A stretch of DNA of 64,000 bases from positions 1-64,000 of the forward strand of contig JAQXHU010000124.1 in the NCBI GenBank assembly GCA_029007435.1, in the 5' to 3' direction. Position 1 is the stretch's first letter. The number at the start of each line of letters is the position of its first letter. This document shows, in pieces, positions 1-9,704 of this stretch. This stretch comes from Bacteroidales bacterium (lineage in GTDB: Bacteria > Bacteroidota > Bacteroidia > Bacteroidales > UBA932). Position numbers and translations under genes: made by a program. Under the pieces are notes generated by a model that was not told the DNA's origin, made no database searches, and was given only the letters and a program-made list of their open reading frames with translations.

Positions 1-43
1 CGGATTAATTTAGTACATTTGCACGTTTAGGATAATAGAGAAT

Positions 44-1969
44 ATGGCAGAAATGAATTATACCGATGCTAACATCAAGACACTGGACTGGCACGCCCAT
101 ATCCGCCAGCGTCCTGGTATGTATATCGGAAGATTGGGAAACGGCAATAACGAAAGCGACGGCATCTATGTGATGGTGAAAGAAATCGTGGACAATTCCA
201 TAGATGAGTTCGCTATGGGGTTCGGGAAACAGATTGCCATAGATATTGTTGACAACAAGGTGTCAGTCAGGGATTTCGGACGCGGAATCCCGCTTGATTC
301 AGTGGTCAAGGCCACCAACAACCTCAACACCGGCGGAAAATTCGACGATGCGGCTTTCAAGAAGTCCGTGGGACTCAACGGAGTGGGCGCCAAGGCGGTG
401 AACGCACTGTCATCATCTTTTTACATTGAATCATTCAGGAACGGAGAGAGTTCCTGGGCTTCATACGAGCGCGGGGTGCTGAAAGATTCAGGCCGCAAGA
501 CAGGAGTGAACGAGAAGAACGGCACATTCGTGTCATTCGCACCTGACAGGCAGCTGTTCGGTGACTACGAGTACAATCTGGACTATGTCGAGACAATGAT
601 GAAGAACTACTCCTATCTCAAGAGAGGTCTCACACTGGTCTTCAACGGGACCCCATACAAGTCGGATAATGGGTTGCTCGACCTTGTGAATGAGAGACTT
701 ACAGAGGAGCCTATATACCCTCCGATACACCTTGAAGGCGCGGACATCGAGATTGTGCTCACCCACGGCAACAGCTACGGGGAGAATGTGGCCTCTTTCG
801 TGAACGGACAGAACACAAGGGACGGAGGAACACACCTCGCAGCCTACAGGGAGGCCATTGCCAAGACCCTGAAGGATTTCTTCAAGAAGAACTACGAGCC
901 GCAGGACTGCCGCCAGGGCATTGTAGGAGCGATCAGCATCCAGATCCAGGAGCCTAATTTCGAGAACCAGACCAAGACGCTTCTCGGCTCGACCTATATG
1001 TGGGAGAAACCGTTGAAAGACGAGAACGGAATTGAGGTCAAAGGTCCTGACGGAGCCATTGTAATCGACCGCGGCCCGACAGTAAGATCATTCATCAATG
1101 ACTTCATTTCCAAACATCTGGACAATTACCTGCGTATGCATATGGAGATTGTCCCGAAGCTTGAGGAGAAGATAAAGGCCTCCCAGCAGGAGAGAGAGGA
1201 GATTTCCGTAATCCAGAAAAAGACAAGGGAAAAGAACAAGAAAGCCAATGTCTATAACAAGAAGCTGAGAGACTGCCGCTACCATTTCTGCGACAGGCTT
1301 CCGGCATCCAAAGCGGAGGAGGGAGAGAAGTCCAGCATCTTCATTACAGAGGGTGACTCCGCAAGCGGAACCATCACAAAAGTCCGCAACGCCAACAACC
1401 AGGCCGTGTTCAGCCTCAGGGGCAAGCCGATAAACTGCTACAAGGAAAGCCACAAGAAAGTGGCCGAGAATGAGGAACTGAACCTGCTTATCTCCGCCCT
1501 CGGAGTGGAGGATGACCTCAAGAACTTGAGATACAACAATATAATTGTCGCCACCGATGCAGATGATGACGGAATGCACATCAGGATGCTCGTGCTGACT
1601 TTCTTTATGAAGTACTATCCGGAACTCATCAGAAGAGGACACGTTTACATTCTGCAGACCCCGCTTTTCCGCGTCAGGAACAAGAAAGCCACCCGCTACT
1701 GCTACTCTGACGACGAGAAGACCGCTGCAATAAAGGAGCTCAAGAACGGAGTGGAAATCACGAGGTTCAAAGGACTTGGGGAAATCTCTGCGAACGAGTT
1801 CGTGGACTTCATCGGAGAGAATATGCGTCTCGACCCCGTGAACCTTGCCAAGGACGAGTCCATCTCCAGCATTATGGAGTTCTATATGGGAGACAATACT
1901 ATTGACAGACAGAATTTTATCCGAAGGAACCTCCGCAGCGAGGAGGAACTCGAGGATGTGAAAATATAA
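44..1969 (+). CDS. parE: DNA topoisomerase IV subunit B (GyrB/ParE family)
   Basis: 641 aa; RPGMYIGR, EIVDNSIDEF, GRGIPL, GGKFD..GLNGVGAK, FITEGDSASG and DADDDGMHI motifs of type IIA topoisomerase B subunits; TACATTTG -7-like box at 14-21. Confidence 0.93.
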   Translation: MAEMNYTDANIKTLDWHAHIRQRPGMYIGRLGNGNNESDGIYVMVKEIVDNSIDEFAMGFGKQIAIDIVDNKVSVRDFGRGIPLDSVVKATNNLNTGGKFDDAAFKKSVGLNGVGAKAVNALSSSFYIESFRNGESSWASYERGVLKDSGRKTGVNEKNGTFVSFAPDRQLFGDYEYNLDYVETMMKNYSYLKRGLTLVFNGTPYKSDNGLLDLVNERLTEEPIYPPIHLEGADIEIVLTHGNSYGENVASFVNGQNTRDGGTHLAAYREAIAKTLKDFFKKNYEPQDCRQGIVGAISIQIQEPNFENQTKTLLGSTYMWEKPLKDENGIEVKGPDGAIVIDRGPTVRSFINDFISKHLDNYLRMHMEIVPKLEEKIKASQQEREEISVIQKKTREKNKKANVYNKKLRDCRYHFCDRLPASKAEEGEKSSIFITEGDSASGTITKVRNANNQAVFSLRGKPINCYKESHKKVAENEELNLLISALGVEDDLKNLRYNNIIVATDADDDGMHIRMLVLTFFMKYYPELIRRGHVYILQTPLFRVRNKKATRYCYSDDEKTAAIKELKNGVEITRFKGLGEISANEFVDFIGENMRLDPVNLAKDESISSIMEFYMGDNTIDRQNFIRRNLRSEEELEDVKI

Positions 1970-1974
1970 AAACA

Positions 1975-2535
1975 ATGGGTGCTTGGAACAAATTCTGCGG
2001 ATTCGCCCTTAAGACAATGGGCTGGACTTATGACGACGGTCCGGCACCGGAGGACAAATGCATTATCCTCGGCGTACCGCATACATCATTCTGGGACTTT
2101 GTAGTCTCATATCTCTATTATTCTCAATTCGAAGACCACAAGGCCTGCGTGATGATAAAAAAGGAGCTTTTCATCGGCCCGATCGGCTGGCTCCTGAGGA
2201 AAATGGGCGGCATTCCCGTTGACAGGAAGAATGCGGGCACATTGGTCAGAAGCCTTATCAAGGAAATGGAATCAGTTGACAAATTCCATCTTGCCATCGC
2301 TCCTGAAGGCACGAGAAAGGCCACCAAGAAATGGAAGACCGGCTACCATCTCATTGCGAAAGAGGTGGGATGTCCCGTATATATGGGCTATTTTGACTGG
2401 AAGACAAAACACGTGAGCAGAGGCAAAAAGGTCGAACTGACGGATGACGCAAGGGCTGATACAGACCGTATCCAGGCGCTGTATGAGGAAATGCACCTCG
2501 TAGGAAAGCATCCAGAAGGATATGTAACACATTAG
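1975..2535 (+). CDS. PlsC-like 1-acyl-glycerol-3-phosphate acyltransferase family protein
   Basis: 186 aa; PHTSFWDF (HX4D) and APEGTRK motifs; adjacent to parE. Confidence 0.8.
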   Translation: MGAWNKFCGFALKTMGWTYDDGPAPEDKCIILGVPHTSFWDFVVSYLYYSQFEDHKACVMIKKELFIGPIGWLLRKMGGIPVDRKNAGTLVRSLIKEMESVDKFHLAIAPEGTRKATKKWKTGYHLIAKEVGCPVYMGYFDWKTKHVSRGKKVELTDDARADTDRIQALYEEMHLVGKHPEGYVTH

Positions 2536-2546
2536 ACCGGATAATT

Positions 2547-4271
2547 ATGAGCAAAGGGATATACCGGAAACTTACAACCAACAGGGAAAATTATATCACG
2601 ACACTTGCGAAGCTGTTCGACTACTCCACCGCGGCATTCGGGAAACGCACGGCGCTCACTTATGTTGACGGCGGACAGAAATACACTTACAGCCAGTTGA
2701 GGAACAAGAGCATCGAGCTTGCGCATATTTTCGCGAGATACGGGCTCCGCGCCGGAGACCGCATTGCCATTCTCTCGCAGAATATGCCGAACTGGACAGT
2801 CTCCCTGTTCTCCATCACGGCATTCGGACGGGTAGCAGTGCCGATCCTGCCGGATTCTTCGGAAAGCGAGGTTACAAACATCCTGAACCATTCGGAATGC
2901 AAGGCCATCTTCATTTCACAGAGGATGATGGGCAAGCTGAATCCGGAAGTCAAGGACAAGCTCACGCTCGTGTTCGACATCGAGACATTCGAGATAATCC
3001 ACAAGGACGACAAGGCATTCACCTGCGAAGGATGGAGCAAAGAGCCTATGGCTGACGACCTTGCGATGATTATCTACACTTCCGGCACTTCCGGCAAGGC
3101 CAAGGGAGTGATGCTCAGCCACAGGAACTTCTGCCACAACCTGGTGGAGGCCTGGCACGCCCAGAAGACGAACCAGAAAGACCGTTGGCTCTCAATCCTG
3201 CCGATGTCACACACTTACGAGCTGAGTCTTGGAGTGCTGTACCCGGCATATGTGGGGGCCTGTGTTTATTATATCAAGAAACTTCCTACGCCGACAGTGC
3301 TGATAGACGCGATGAAGAAAGTCCGGCCTACCATAATGCTGTCCGTACCGCTCATCATCGAGAAAGTTTACAATTCCAGTGTCGTGCCGACAATATCCAA
3401 GAGCCGGGTTCTGTCCTGGATGAAAGAGCACACTCCGAGGACATTGTATTTCCTCGTCGGCAGGATGCTATACAAGACATTCGGCGGAAAACTCAAGTTC
3501 TTCGGCATCGGCGGCTCCAAGCTTGACCCTATGGTGGAGGACTTCCTGAAGAAAGCAAGATTCCCGTACGCTATCGGCTACGGTCTTACTGAGACCGCCC
3601 CTCTCATATGCAACGCCTGCGTCGGAAAAACCGCCGTCGGCTCAATCGGAGTGCCGGCCTACAATGTGCAGGTGAAGCTCCAGAATGTCAACCCTGAGAC
3701 CGGGGAGGGAGAGATTGTGGCAAAGGGAGACAATGTGATGCTCGGCTACTACAAAGACCCCGAGAGGACAAGGTCTGTGCTCACCGATGACGGATGGTTC
3801 AGGACGAACGACCTGGCCTGCGTTGACGCCAAAGGCCGTTACTATATCAAAGGCAGGCTCAACAATATGATTCTCGGTCCATCCGGCGAGAATATCTACC
3901 CGGAGGAAATCGAGCAGGTGATTAATCATTTCGGAGGCGTAATGGAATCCCTTGTAATGGAGCGGGACGGCAAACTCGTGGCCCTCGTGAAGTTTGACGA
4001 CAACGTGCTCAACTGGGACCAGGCTTACGAGGACAAGTTCTTCGACAACCTGCAGGCCAAGAAGAAAGCCGTGCTCGACTATGTGAACAAGCACGTCGGA
4101 AAGTCCTCCAAAGTGAATACGGTCGAGATTGTCAAGGACAATTTCGAAAAGACCGCCACGCAGAAAATCCGCAGGTTCAAATACAAGGACGCCCACGGGG
4201 ACGATGTGACTGCCGCCCAGCAGCAGGAAAAGTCCGGCAAAGAAGAGCGGGAATCAACCAAAGGTTGTTAA
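2547..4271 (+). CDS. AMP-dependent synthetase / long-chain fatty acid-CoA ligase family
   Basis: 574 aa; IIYTSGTSGKAKGVMLSHRN, GYGLTETAP and GWFRTNDL motifs. Confidence 0.9.
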   Translation: MSKGIYRKLTTNRENYITTLAKLFDYSTAAFGKRTALTYVDGGQKYTYSQLRNKSIELAHIFARYGLRAGDRIAILSQNMPNWTVSLFSITAFGRVAVPILPDSSESEVTNILNHSECKAIFISQRMMGKLNPEVKDKLTLVFDIETFEIIHKDDKAFTCEGWSKEPMADDLAMIIYTSGTSGKAKGVMLSHRNFCHNLVEAWHAQKTNQKDRWLSILPMSHTYELSLGVLYPAYVGACVYYIKKLPTPTVLIDAMKKVRPTIMLSVPLIIEKVYNSSVVPTISKSRVLSWMKEHTPRTLYFLVGRMLYKTFGGKLKFFGIGGSKLDPMVEDFLKKARFPYAIGYGLTETAPLICNACVGKTAVGSIGVPAYNVQVKLQNVNPETGEGEIVAKGDNVMLGYYKDPERTRSVLTDDGWFRTNDLACVDAKGRYYIKGRLNNMILGPSGENIYPEEIEQVINHFGGVMESLVMERDGKLVALVKFDDNVLNWDQAYEDKFFDNLQAKKKAVLDYVNKHVGKSSKVNTVEIVKDNFEKTATQKIRRFKYKDAHGDDVTAAQQQEKSGKEERESTKGC

Positions 4272-4362
4272 CCTAAGGTTAATTCATTGAACGTGCCAAC
4301 ACACAAAGTCGCCCGGAAGAGCGTATGTATGTCACACAATACGCCAGAGAAATACTGATGCT

Positions 4363-5058
4363 TCAGAAAGGATAGAGAATAAGACCGGCAATTCGGCAGG
4401 TGGTATTGTATTTGGTGCTGTGTTTCAGGGCCACGGTCTTGGGATTGCGCACCAACGGGTTCGGCAGGACGCAGGCTATGCTCACGGCCTGCGCTCTGCT
4501 CAATTTGGAGGCGGTGCAATTGAAATATTTCTCAGCCACAGCTTCCACTCCGTACAGGCCCTTCCCGGTTTCTGCGACATTGAGATAAACCTCCATAATG
4601 CGCTTCTTTCCCCATATCATCTCGATAAGGAAAGTATAATAAGCCTCAACGCCCTTCCTGAACCAGGTTTTTGAGCCGAATGTGAAACAATTCTTGGCCG
4701 TCTGCTGGGAAATGGTGCTGCATCCGCGGATTCTCGTACCCTTTTTATCGTGGGCTTGCTTCATTTCCCTGATTGCCTTGAAATCAAATCCGTTATGTTC
4801 AACGAAGCGGCCGTCCTCCGATGCGATTACGGCCTTCACCATCTCCTTCGATATATTGTCTATGTCAACCCAGATGCGCTGGTTAGTGAAATCCTTCTGG
4901 TCCCGATACTCCAAACTGCGTTTCAGCATAAGTGGTGTCCATCTGACCGGAACGAACTTGTACAGCGTCACCCAGGCGATGGAGAGCAGGATGAGTCCCG
5001 CCGGCAGATACAGAAACAACAACCTCGCGGTTCTTTTTATGGAAATCTTGATTTTCAT
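4363..5058 (-). CDS. mtgA: Monofunctional biosynthetic peptidoglycan transglycosylase
   Basis: VIASEDGRFVEHNGFD, STISQQTAKN and WGKKRIMEVYLNVAETG motifs of GT51; internal Met chosen as start over the 5109 start in the ORF track. Confidence 0.9.
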   Translation of the reverse strand: MKIKISIKRTARLLFLYLPAGLILLSIAWVTLYKFVPVRWTPLMLKRSLEYRDQKDFTNQRIWVDIDNISKEMVKAVIASEDGRFVEHNGFDFKAIREMKQAHDKKGTRIRGCSTISQQTAKNCFTFGSKTWFRKGVEAYYTFLIEMIWGKKRIMEVYLNVAETGKGLYGVEAVAEKYFNCTASKLSRAQAVSIACVLPNPLVRNPKTVALKHSTKYNTTCRIAGLILYPF

Positions 5059-5118
5059 ACATTTGAATGCCGCGACAAAGTTAATGATTTTCGAAATAAT
5101 TGCCAGCACATTGGGTTA

Positions 5119-5147
5119 TTACAGTTGCCAGACAGATGCAACTGTAA
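5119..5147. repeat. Perfect inverted repeat TTACAGTTGC-N9-GCAACTGTAA in a divergent intergenic region
   Basis: 10-bp arms read directly (11 bp with the outer A-T pair). Confidence 0.75.
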
Positions 5148-5227
5148 TGTTCCCGGCATTGTATCAAGCCGCGTGAAGCCTCATCTTTGCGGCAGAAATC
5201 AAGTTCAACACTTAAATTCTTATCGCA

Positions 5228-5626
5228 ATGAAAAAGTTCATCACCATCGCCATCCTGGCAATCGCCGGACTTTCGGCATCAGCGCAGTCACACTACTCAT
5301 TCCGCTACGACTGTACCAAGCACTATGACTCCGAGGGGTATTACATCAATACTACCTACGACAGCAATCTCCAGGGAAAGACCATCAGCTTCGTCTGGAA
5401 CTCCTCTACCCGAAGTTATGAAGATGTGGATATCGAGAAAACTTTCTGCTCTTTCAGTACGGAAGACGTGATCATTTATAATGGGGAGCGCTGCTATGTG
5501 GGTTCGGAATTAACCATCCTCTGGGGCTATATTGAATATCTTTCAACCGACCTCTCCAAGTATTATTATGAAACGGGTGACAAGAATGACGGAACCAAGG
5601 TTGTCTTTTACAAAAGAGCATATTGA
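5228..5626 (+). CDS. Small secreted hypothetical protein
   Basis: 132 aa with N-terminal signal peptide MKKFITIAILAIAGLSASAQ. Confidence 0.7.
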   Translation: MKKFITIAILAIAGLSASAQSHYSFRYDCTKHYDSEGYYINTTYDSNLQGKTISFVWNSSTRSYEDVDIEKTFCSFSTEDVIIYNGERCYVGSELTILWGYIEYLSTDLSKYYYETGDKNDGTKVVFYKRAY

Positions 5627-5640
5627 TAGTTCCCGTAATA

Positions 5641-7404
5641 ATGAGTAAATTGCAAACTGTGAACAGAATGCTATCATATCTGACCGCTCTCCTGCTTCCC
5701 CTTCTTGCGGGTTGCGGGAGGGCCGGCGATCCGGAGAGCCTGGAATATGTCAATTCGGCCGGCTTCCGCAATATGCCTGAAGGGTATGCGGCATATGCTG
5801 TCACATCGGCCAACCACATCTTCAGCATAGACCTGCGTTCCAGATCTGCAGCCTACGTCAAGAGCCTACCTCCGCATTGTGTCAATACCGCTGCGAAGCT
5901 GGACATTGTTCTGAACAGGGACGACGCCCCTTGTATTTTCTTTGCGTCGGATGACGAAGTTGTCAGGATGTCGCCTTCAATCTGGGACGGCAGGATTGAT
6001 GTCATTGAACTCAGGAAGGACAGGAAGAAAATATTAGACCATCAGTATCTGGATGCCAACACGATTTCAGGCTGGATTGATAATCCTGATGCTCCTGTGC
6101 TGTTCAGGCTTCTTCCTATAGAGATGGACCTGGATACCGGGAATCCGTGGCAGCCTTTTTTGCCTGATGCTCTCAATGAAACCGGCGAAATGGATTTCTG
6201 CGGCTACCACATAGCCCTGAAAGGCGGAAAACTCTCCGTTGACGGGGCGGAAGTGGATTGTCCAAGTCCGTCAATGATGCGCACAGCCCTGATCTGGCGT
6301 TTCCCGGCCGGCCTGCTGATTATGCTTTTCGCAGTATCGGTTTTCATCTTCCTTGTGGTATATCCTTTCATTGTCAAGAAAAAAGGGGCCAGAGCCTTTG
6401 AGCAATTCATAACAATGCGTGCGGAGCGGGAACGTTTCATGATCAAGATGTCGGACTCCGTATATGCCTCGGTATCAGGCGGTGACCTTATGAAAATGTA
6501 CGATGACATCTGCTCGAACCTGAATGTCGATGACCTGACCGGTATTTCTGCCAGGACGGAGCAATGGGAAAAGTTCGAGTCAATGCTCACCGAGGCTGCC
6601 GGCTATGCTGGACTTTCGGACTTTCAATGTCTTACGGAATCTGTTTCCGAAACTGTATCCGAGCTTTCATCGGTTGTGGAGGAATGCCGCTCCGCCCGGA
6701 TGGACAAGGTTGTGGAGTTGTCGGGCAGACTTGAGGCTGTGATGAGCCGGTTCAGCCAGGCCGTGCTGTCGGATGGCCAGGAATTGCTCAGCCTTGCGGT
6801 AAAGAATGCAGGGGTACCTGTCCAACTCTCGGCAATGTTTGTGGGCACAGAACCTGACACGGTTTCGGGGATAGTTGGCAGATTCAAGTCAATCCTCTCT
6901 GCTTCAACTCTTTGGCAGTCTCTGTCCCGTATCGGAGGAATAGTATCGGAAGTGCAATCCCTGCCGGCGCAGGACAAACTCAAGTACCTGGACGAGGAAT
7001 TCTACAAGTTGAAATCGCTGGATGCCATCAATGGCCTCCAGGACAGGTTCAAGGAAGAGTGCTCGTTGTTCTATCTCAATCTGGGCAAGGCCGATGAGGC
7101 TGCCCTTGAGAAAGCCGGTCTCGGAGCCAGGACCTCCTTTTTCAGGAACTTCATCCTGCTTCTTGTGTTCATAGACTATTCCTCCCGCATAGGAATAAGG
7201 GATATTGCGATACTTGCCAATACCAATATCCAGACTGTCTCGGCAAGGAAATCCGAGCTCGTGAACCGGAAGTTGAAGGACAGCATATGGGAACTGTCCG
7301 GTGATATGTCTGCAATGGCTGTCATCCTGAAGGTGGCTTACGCCAATGTCACCCGCGGGAAGAAATCCTCACCTAATTCCGTTAATGATAATGTAAATAG
7401 CTGA
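5641..7404 (+). CDS. Lipobox-bearing transmembrane protein with C-terminal HTH-like segment
   Basis: LLPLLAGC lipobox; TM near residues 230-250 (LLIMLFAVSVFIFLVVYPF); C-terminal RIGIRDIAILANTNIQTVSARKSELVNRKL resembles a helix-turn-helix. Confidence 0.65.
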   Translation: MSKLQTVNRMLSYLTALLLPLLAGCGRAGDPESLEYVNSAGFRNMPEGYAAYAVTSANHIFSIDLRSRSAAYVKSLPPHCVNTAAKLDIVLNRDDAPCIFFASDDEVVRMSPSIWDGRIDVIELRKDRKKILDHQYLDANTISGWIDNPDAPVLFRLLPIEMDLDTGNPWQPFLPDALNETGEMDFCGYHIALKGGKLSVDGAEVDCPSPSMMRTALIWRFPAGLLIMLFAVSVFIFLVVYPFIVKKKGARAFEQFITMRAERERFMIKMSDSVYASVSGGDLMKMYDDICSNLNVDDLTGISARTEQWEKFESMLTEAAGYAGLSDFQCLTESVSETVSELSSVVEECRSARMDKVVELSGRLEAVMSRFSQAVLSDGQELLSLAVKNAGVPVQLSAMFVGTEPDTVSGIVGRFKSILSASTLWQSLSRIGGIVSEVQSLPAQDKLKYLDEEFYKLKSLDAINGLQDRFKEECSLFYLNLGKADEAALEKAGLGARTSFFRNFILLLVFIDYSSRIGIRDIAILANTNIQTVSARKSELVNRKLKDSIWELSGDMSAMAVILKVAYANVTRGKKSSPNSVNDNVNS

Positions 7405-7408
7405 TAAT

Positions 7409-8023
7409 ATGACTAATAAAAAAATAGATCCTCTTTTCATAGGGTTCGGGATTTTCTTCGTCCTGTACACCCTGTCGCTGCTGATATCTTTTATCTTCAA
7501 TATATGTTTTATAGGTGAAGGATTCGTCAGCAATCAGAATGTCAGGATGCTCTTCCGAATGAAGGCTATGGCTGTCAATGTCCTGGGTTTCCTGATGACA
7601 ATCTGGGCAGGTCTCAGGACCGTCAACTTCGCCCGCCTTACGGGTGACCGGACAAACTTGACCTGCTCACTGGCGGTTATCTTCATTGTCCTGCTGATTT
7701 TTGCGGACAGGCTGACCGGATGTTTCACGGTCTCGCGCTTCATCAATGGCAGATACGTAGGATTTGATACCGCACCGTTATTCCTGATACTGCTCTGTAC
7801 AGTCCTTGCTCTAGTGTTGATATTCAGAATGTTTGGAAGCGAAATGAAGGCGGTGACAAACTGGGGCCTGAGCCTGTTCGCATTGTATGTATTCCTCCTG
7901 TTGCTGGATGCGTTTGATTACAGCAGTTATGTGAATGTTCTCAAGCCTATTCCAGTCTATTTCCTACTCCGCTCATCTGCTCCGATCTGGCGGGCGATGC
8001 GTCTCTTGCCGCAGAATGATTGA
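7409..8023 (+). CDS. Multi-pass membrane protein, unknown function
   Basis: 204 aa with about five hydrophobic segments, 4 nt downstream of the previous gene. Confidence 0.65.
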   Translation: MTNKKIDPLFIGFGIFFVLYTLSLLISFIFNICFIGEGFVSNQNVRMLFRMKAMAVNVLGFLMTIWAGLRTVNFARLTGDRTNLTCSLAVIFIVLLIFADRLTGCFTVSRFINGRYVGFDTAPLFLILLCTVLALVLIFRMFGSEMKAVTNWGLSLFALYVFLLLLDAFDYSSYVNVLKPIPVYFLLRSSAPIWRAMRLLPQND

Positions 8024-8062
8024 CTGCAATGAATAGCAACCTTCTCCCACGTCTGGACATTT

Positions 8063-8084
8063 TCCAATTTCCCCAGAAAATTTG
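8063..8084. repeat. Direct repeat copy 1 (TCCAATTTCCCCAGAAAATTTG) left of the ATPase gene
   Basis: Matches 9659-9684 apart from C-tract length and one T. Confidence 0.7.
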
Positions 8085-8103
8085 ATCACGCATGCCTATT
8101 TTT

Positions 8104-8175
8104 TCAAGATAATGACGAAATTTATATGTCTATTTCATCATTATGTCCATAAAAATATCAAGATAATGATGAAAT
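8104..8175. promoter_or_regulatory. Repeated operator-like elements upstream of the ATPase gene
   Basis: TCAAGATAATGAcGAAAT (8104-8121), TCAAGATAATGAtGAAAT (8158-8175) and inverted ATTTCATCATTAT (8132-8144). Confidence 0.6.
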
Positions 8176-8189
8176 GAAAAAAATTTGAT

Positions 8190-8197
8190 TATCTTTG
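8190..8197 (+). promoter_or_regulatory. Bacteroidetes -7 box TATCTTTG for the ATPase gene
   Basis: TAnnTTTG 23 nt upstream of ATG 8220. Confidence 0.65.
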
Positions 8198-8219
8198 AAC
8201 AACAAAAACATCTACTGAT

Positions 8220-9644
8220 ATGGAACCGAAACTGATTGGAAGACAATACGAATGGGAGTTGCTTGATGAAGTGATGAAGTCAGGTGAATCCGAATTGGTC
8301 ATTGTGTATGGAAGAAGGCGTGTCGGAAAAACATTCCTGGTCAACAAGTTCTTCGACAACACGTATGCGTTCAAACATACCGGAGTATTCAACAAAAGTA
8401 CAGGAACACAGTTGGAACGCTTTGCAGCCTCTCTCGAAGACTACTCCGGAGAAGCCGTCTCCGTTCCCGGGAACTGGTTCAAGGCATTCGATTTGCTGAA
8501 AACCTATCTACGCACCGTCAAATCAGAAAAGAAAGTTGTTTTCATAGACGAGATTCCGTGGCTGGACACTGCGGACTCCGACTTCGTTTCGGCGCTGGAG
8601 TCGTTCTGGAACGGATGGGCTTCCGCCGAGGACAACATTGTCCTTGTGGCTTGCGGTAGCGCGACTTCGTGGATGACCGACAAACTCCTTGGAGACAAGG
8701 GCGGTTTGTTCAACAGGTCTGCGACACGTATGTTCCTCAGGCCGTTCACATTGAAAGAGACTGAGGAGTATCTCAAGATCCGCGGATTCGAACTTACCAG
8801 ATATGATATCGCGGAGTGCTATATGATTATGGGCGGCATTCCGTTTTACCTGAAGCAGATGAATCCCAGATGGACACTTGCAAAGAATATTGACATGATG
8901 TTCTTCAAGGAGAAAGGATTGCTTTGGGACGAGTTCGACCATCTTTACAACACCCTTTTCAGGAATGCAGACACATATATTGCAGTAGTTGAAGCGCTTG
9001 CCGGAAAACGAATGGGAATGACCAGGAAAGAGATCGTGAAGGAAATAGGAATAAACGATAACGGTGACTTCGGGAAGGTACTTAAGAACCTGGTTGACAA
9101 CGAATTCATACGCCCGTACAACTATTTCGGAAACAAGAAGCGCGATACCATCTATCAACTGGCAGATTTCTACACTATGTTCTACTTCTCTTACATAAAG
9201 GACAATTACGGACGTGACGAGAATTTCTGGACCAACAGCGTCGATCTGCCCCTGCGCAGGGGTTGGGCAGGATATACATTTGAGCAGCTCTGCCTGCATC
9301 ATCTGGAGCAGATCCGCAAGAGCATCGGAATCTACGCCGTTCAATGCGAAACCTCAGCATGGTTCAGTAAAGGAGAGGAAGGAAAGCGCGGCGCCCAGAT
9401 AGACCTTCTGATAGACAGAAGAGACCGCGTCATCAACATATGTGAGATGAAATACTCCATCAACGAGTTCACCATCGACAGCGAATATGACAAAAGTCTT
9501 CGCAACAAGATACAGGTCTTCAGGGATGAGACAAAGACACGGAAGGCGCTACATCTGACGATGATAACGACATACGGTGTAAAGAGAAATATGTACAGCA
9601 ACAGCGTCCAGTCTCAAGTAGTGCTTGACGACTTATTCGCTTAG
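8220..9644 (+). CDS. ATP-binding protein of the ATPase_2 / DUF234 type
   Basis: 474 aa; Walker A VYGRRRVGKTFL, Walker B-like KVVFIDEIPWLD, C-terminal QIDLLIDRRDRVINICEMKYS nuclease-like DUF234 segment. Confidence 0.82.
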   Translation: MEPKLIGRQYEWELLDEVMKSGESELVIVYGRRRVGKTFLVNKFFDNTYAFKHTGVFNKSTGTQLERFAASLEDYSGEAVSVPGNWFKAFDLLKTYLRTVKSEKKVVFIDEIPWLDTADSDFVSALESFWNGWASAEDNIVLVACGSATSWMTDKLLGDKGGLFNRSATRMFLRPFTLKETEEYLKIRGFELTRYDIAECYMIMGGIPFYLKQMNPRWTLAKNIDMMFFKEKGLLWDEFDHLYNTLFRNADTYIAVVEALAGKRMGMTRKEIVKEIGINDNGDFGKVLKNLVDNEFIRPYNYFGNKKRDTIYQLADFYTMFYFSYIKDNYGRDENFWTNSVDLPLRRGWAGYTFEQLCLHHLEQIRKSIGIYAVQCETSAWFSKGEEGKRGAQIDLLIDRRDRVINICEMKYSINEFTIDSEYDKSLRNKIQVFRDETKTRKALHLTMITTYGVKRNMYSNSVQSQVVLDDLFA

Positions 9645-9658
9645 TCGAAATTGATCTC

Positions 9659-9684
9659 TCCAATTCCCCCCCCCAGAAAATTTG
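9659..9684. repeat. Direct repeat copy 2 (TCCAATT-C9-AGAAAATTTG) right of the ATPase gene
   Basis: Same element as 8063-8084 with nine Cs instead of four. Confidence 0.7.
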
Positions 9685-9704
9685 TTTGTTTTCCAGATAA
9701 TATA

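Noticed and set aside
1088-1975. Long antisense ORF (295 aa) opposite parE
   Set aside because: Shadow ORF of a strongly conserved gene; no recognisable motifs.
4268-4282. Palindrome TTAACCTAAGGTTAA at the end of the acyl-CoA ligase gene
   Set aside because: Short, overlaps the stop codon, no T-tract or repeat elsewhere; could be chance.
8523-9344. Antisense ORF (273 aa) opposite the ATPase gene
   Set aside because: Overlaps a well-supported CDS and has no family motifs.
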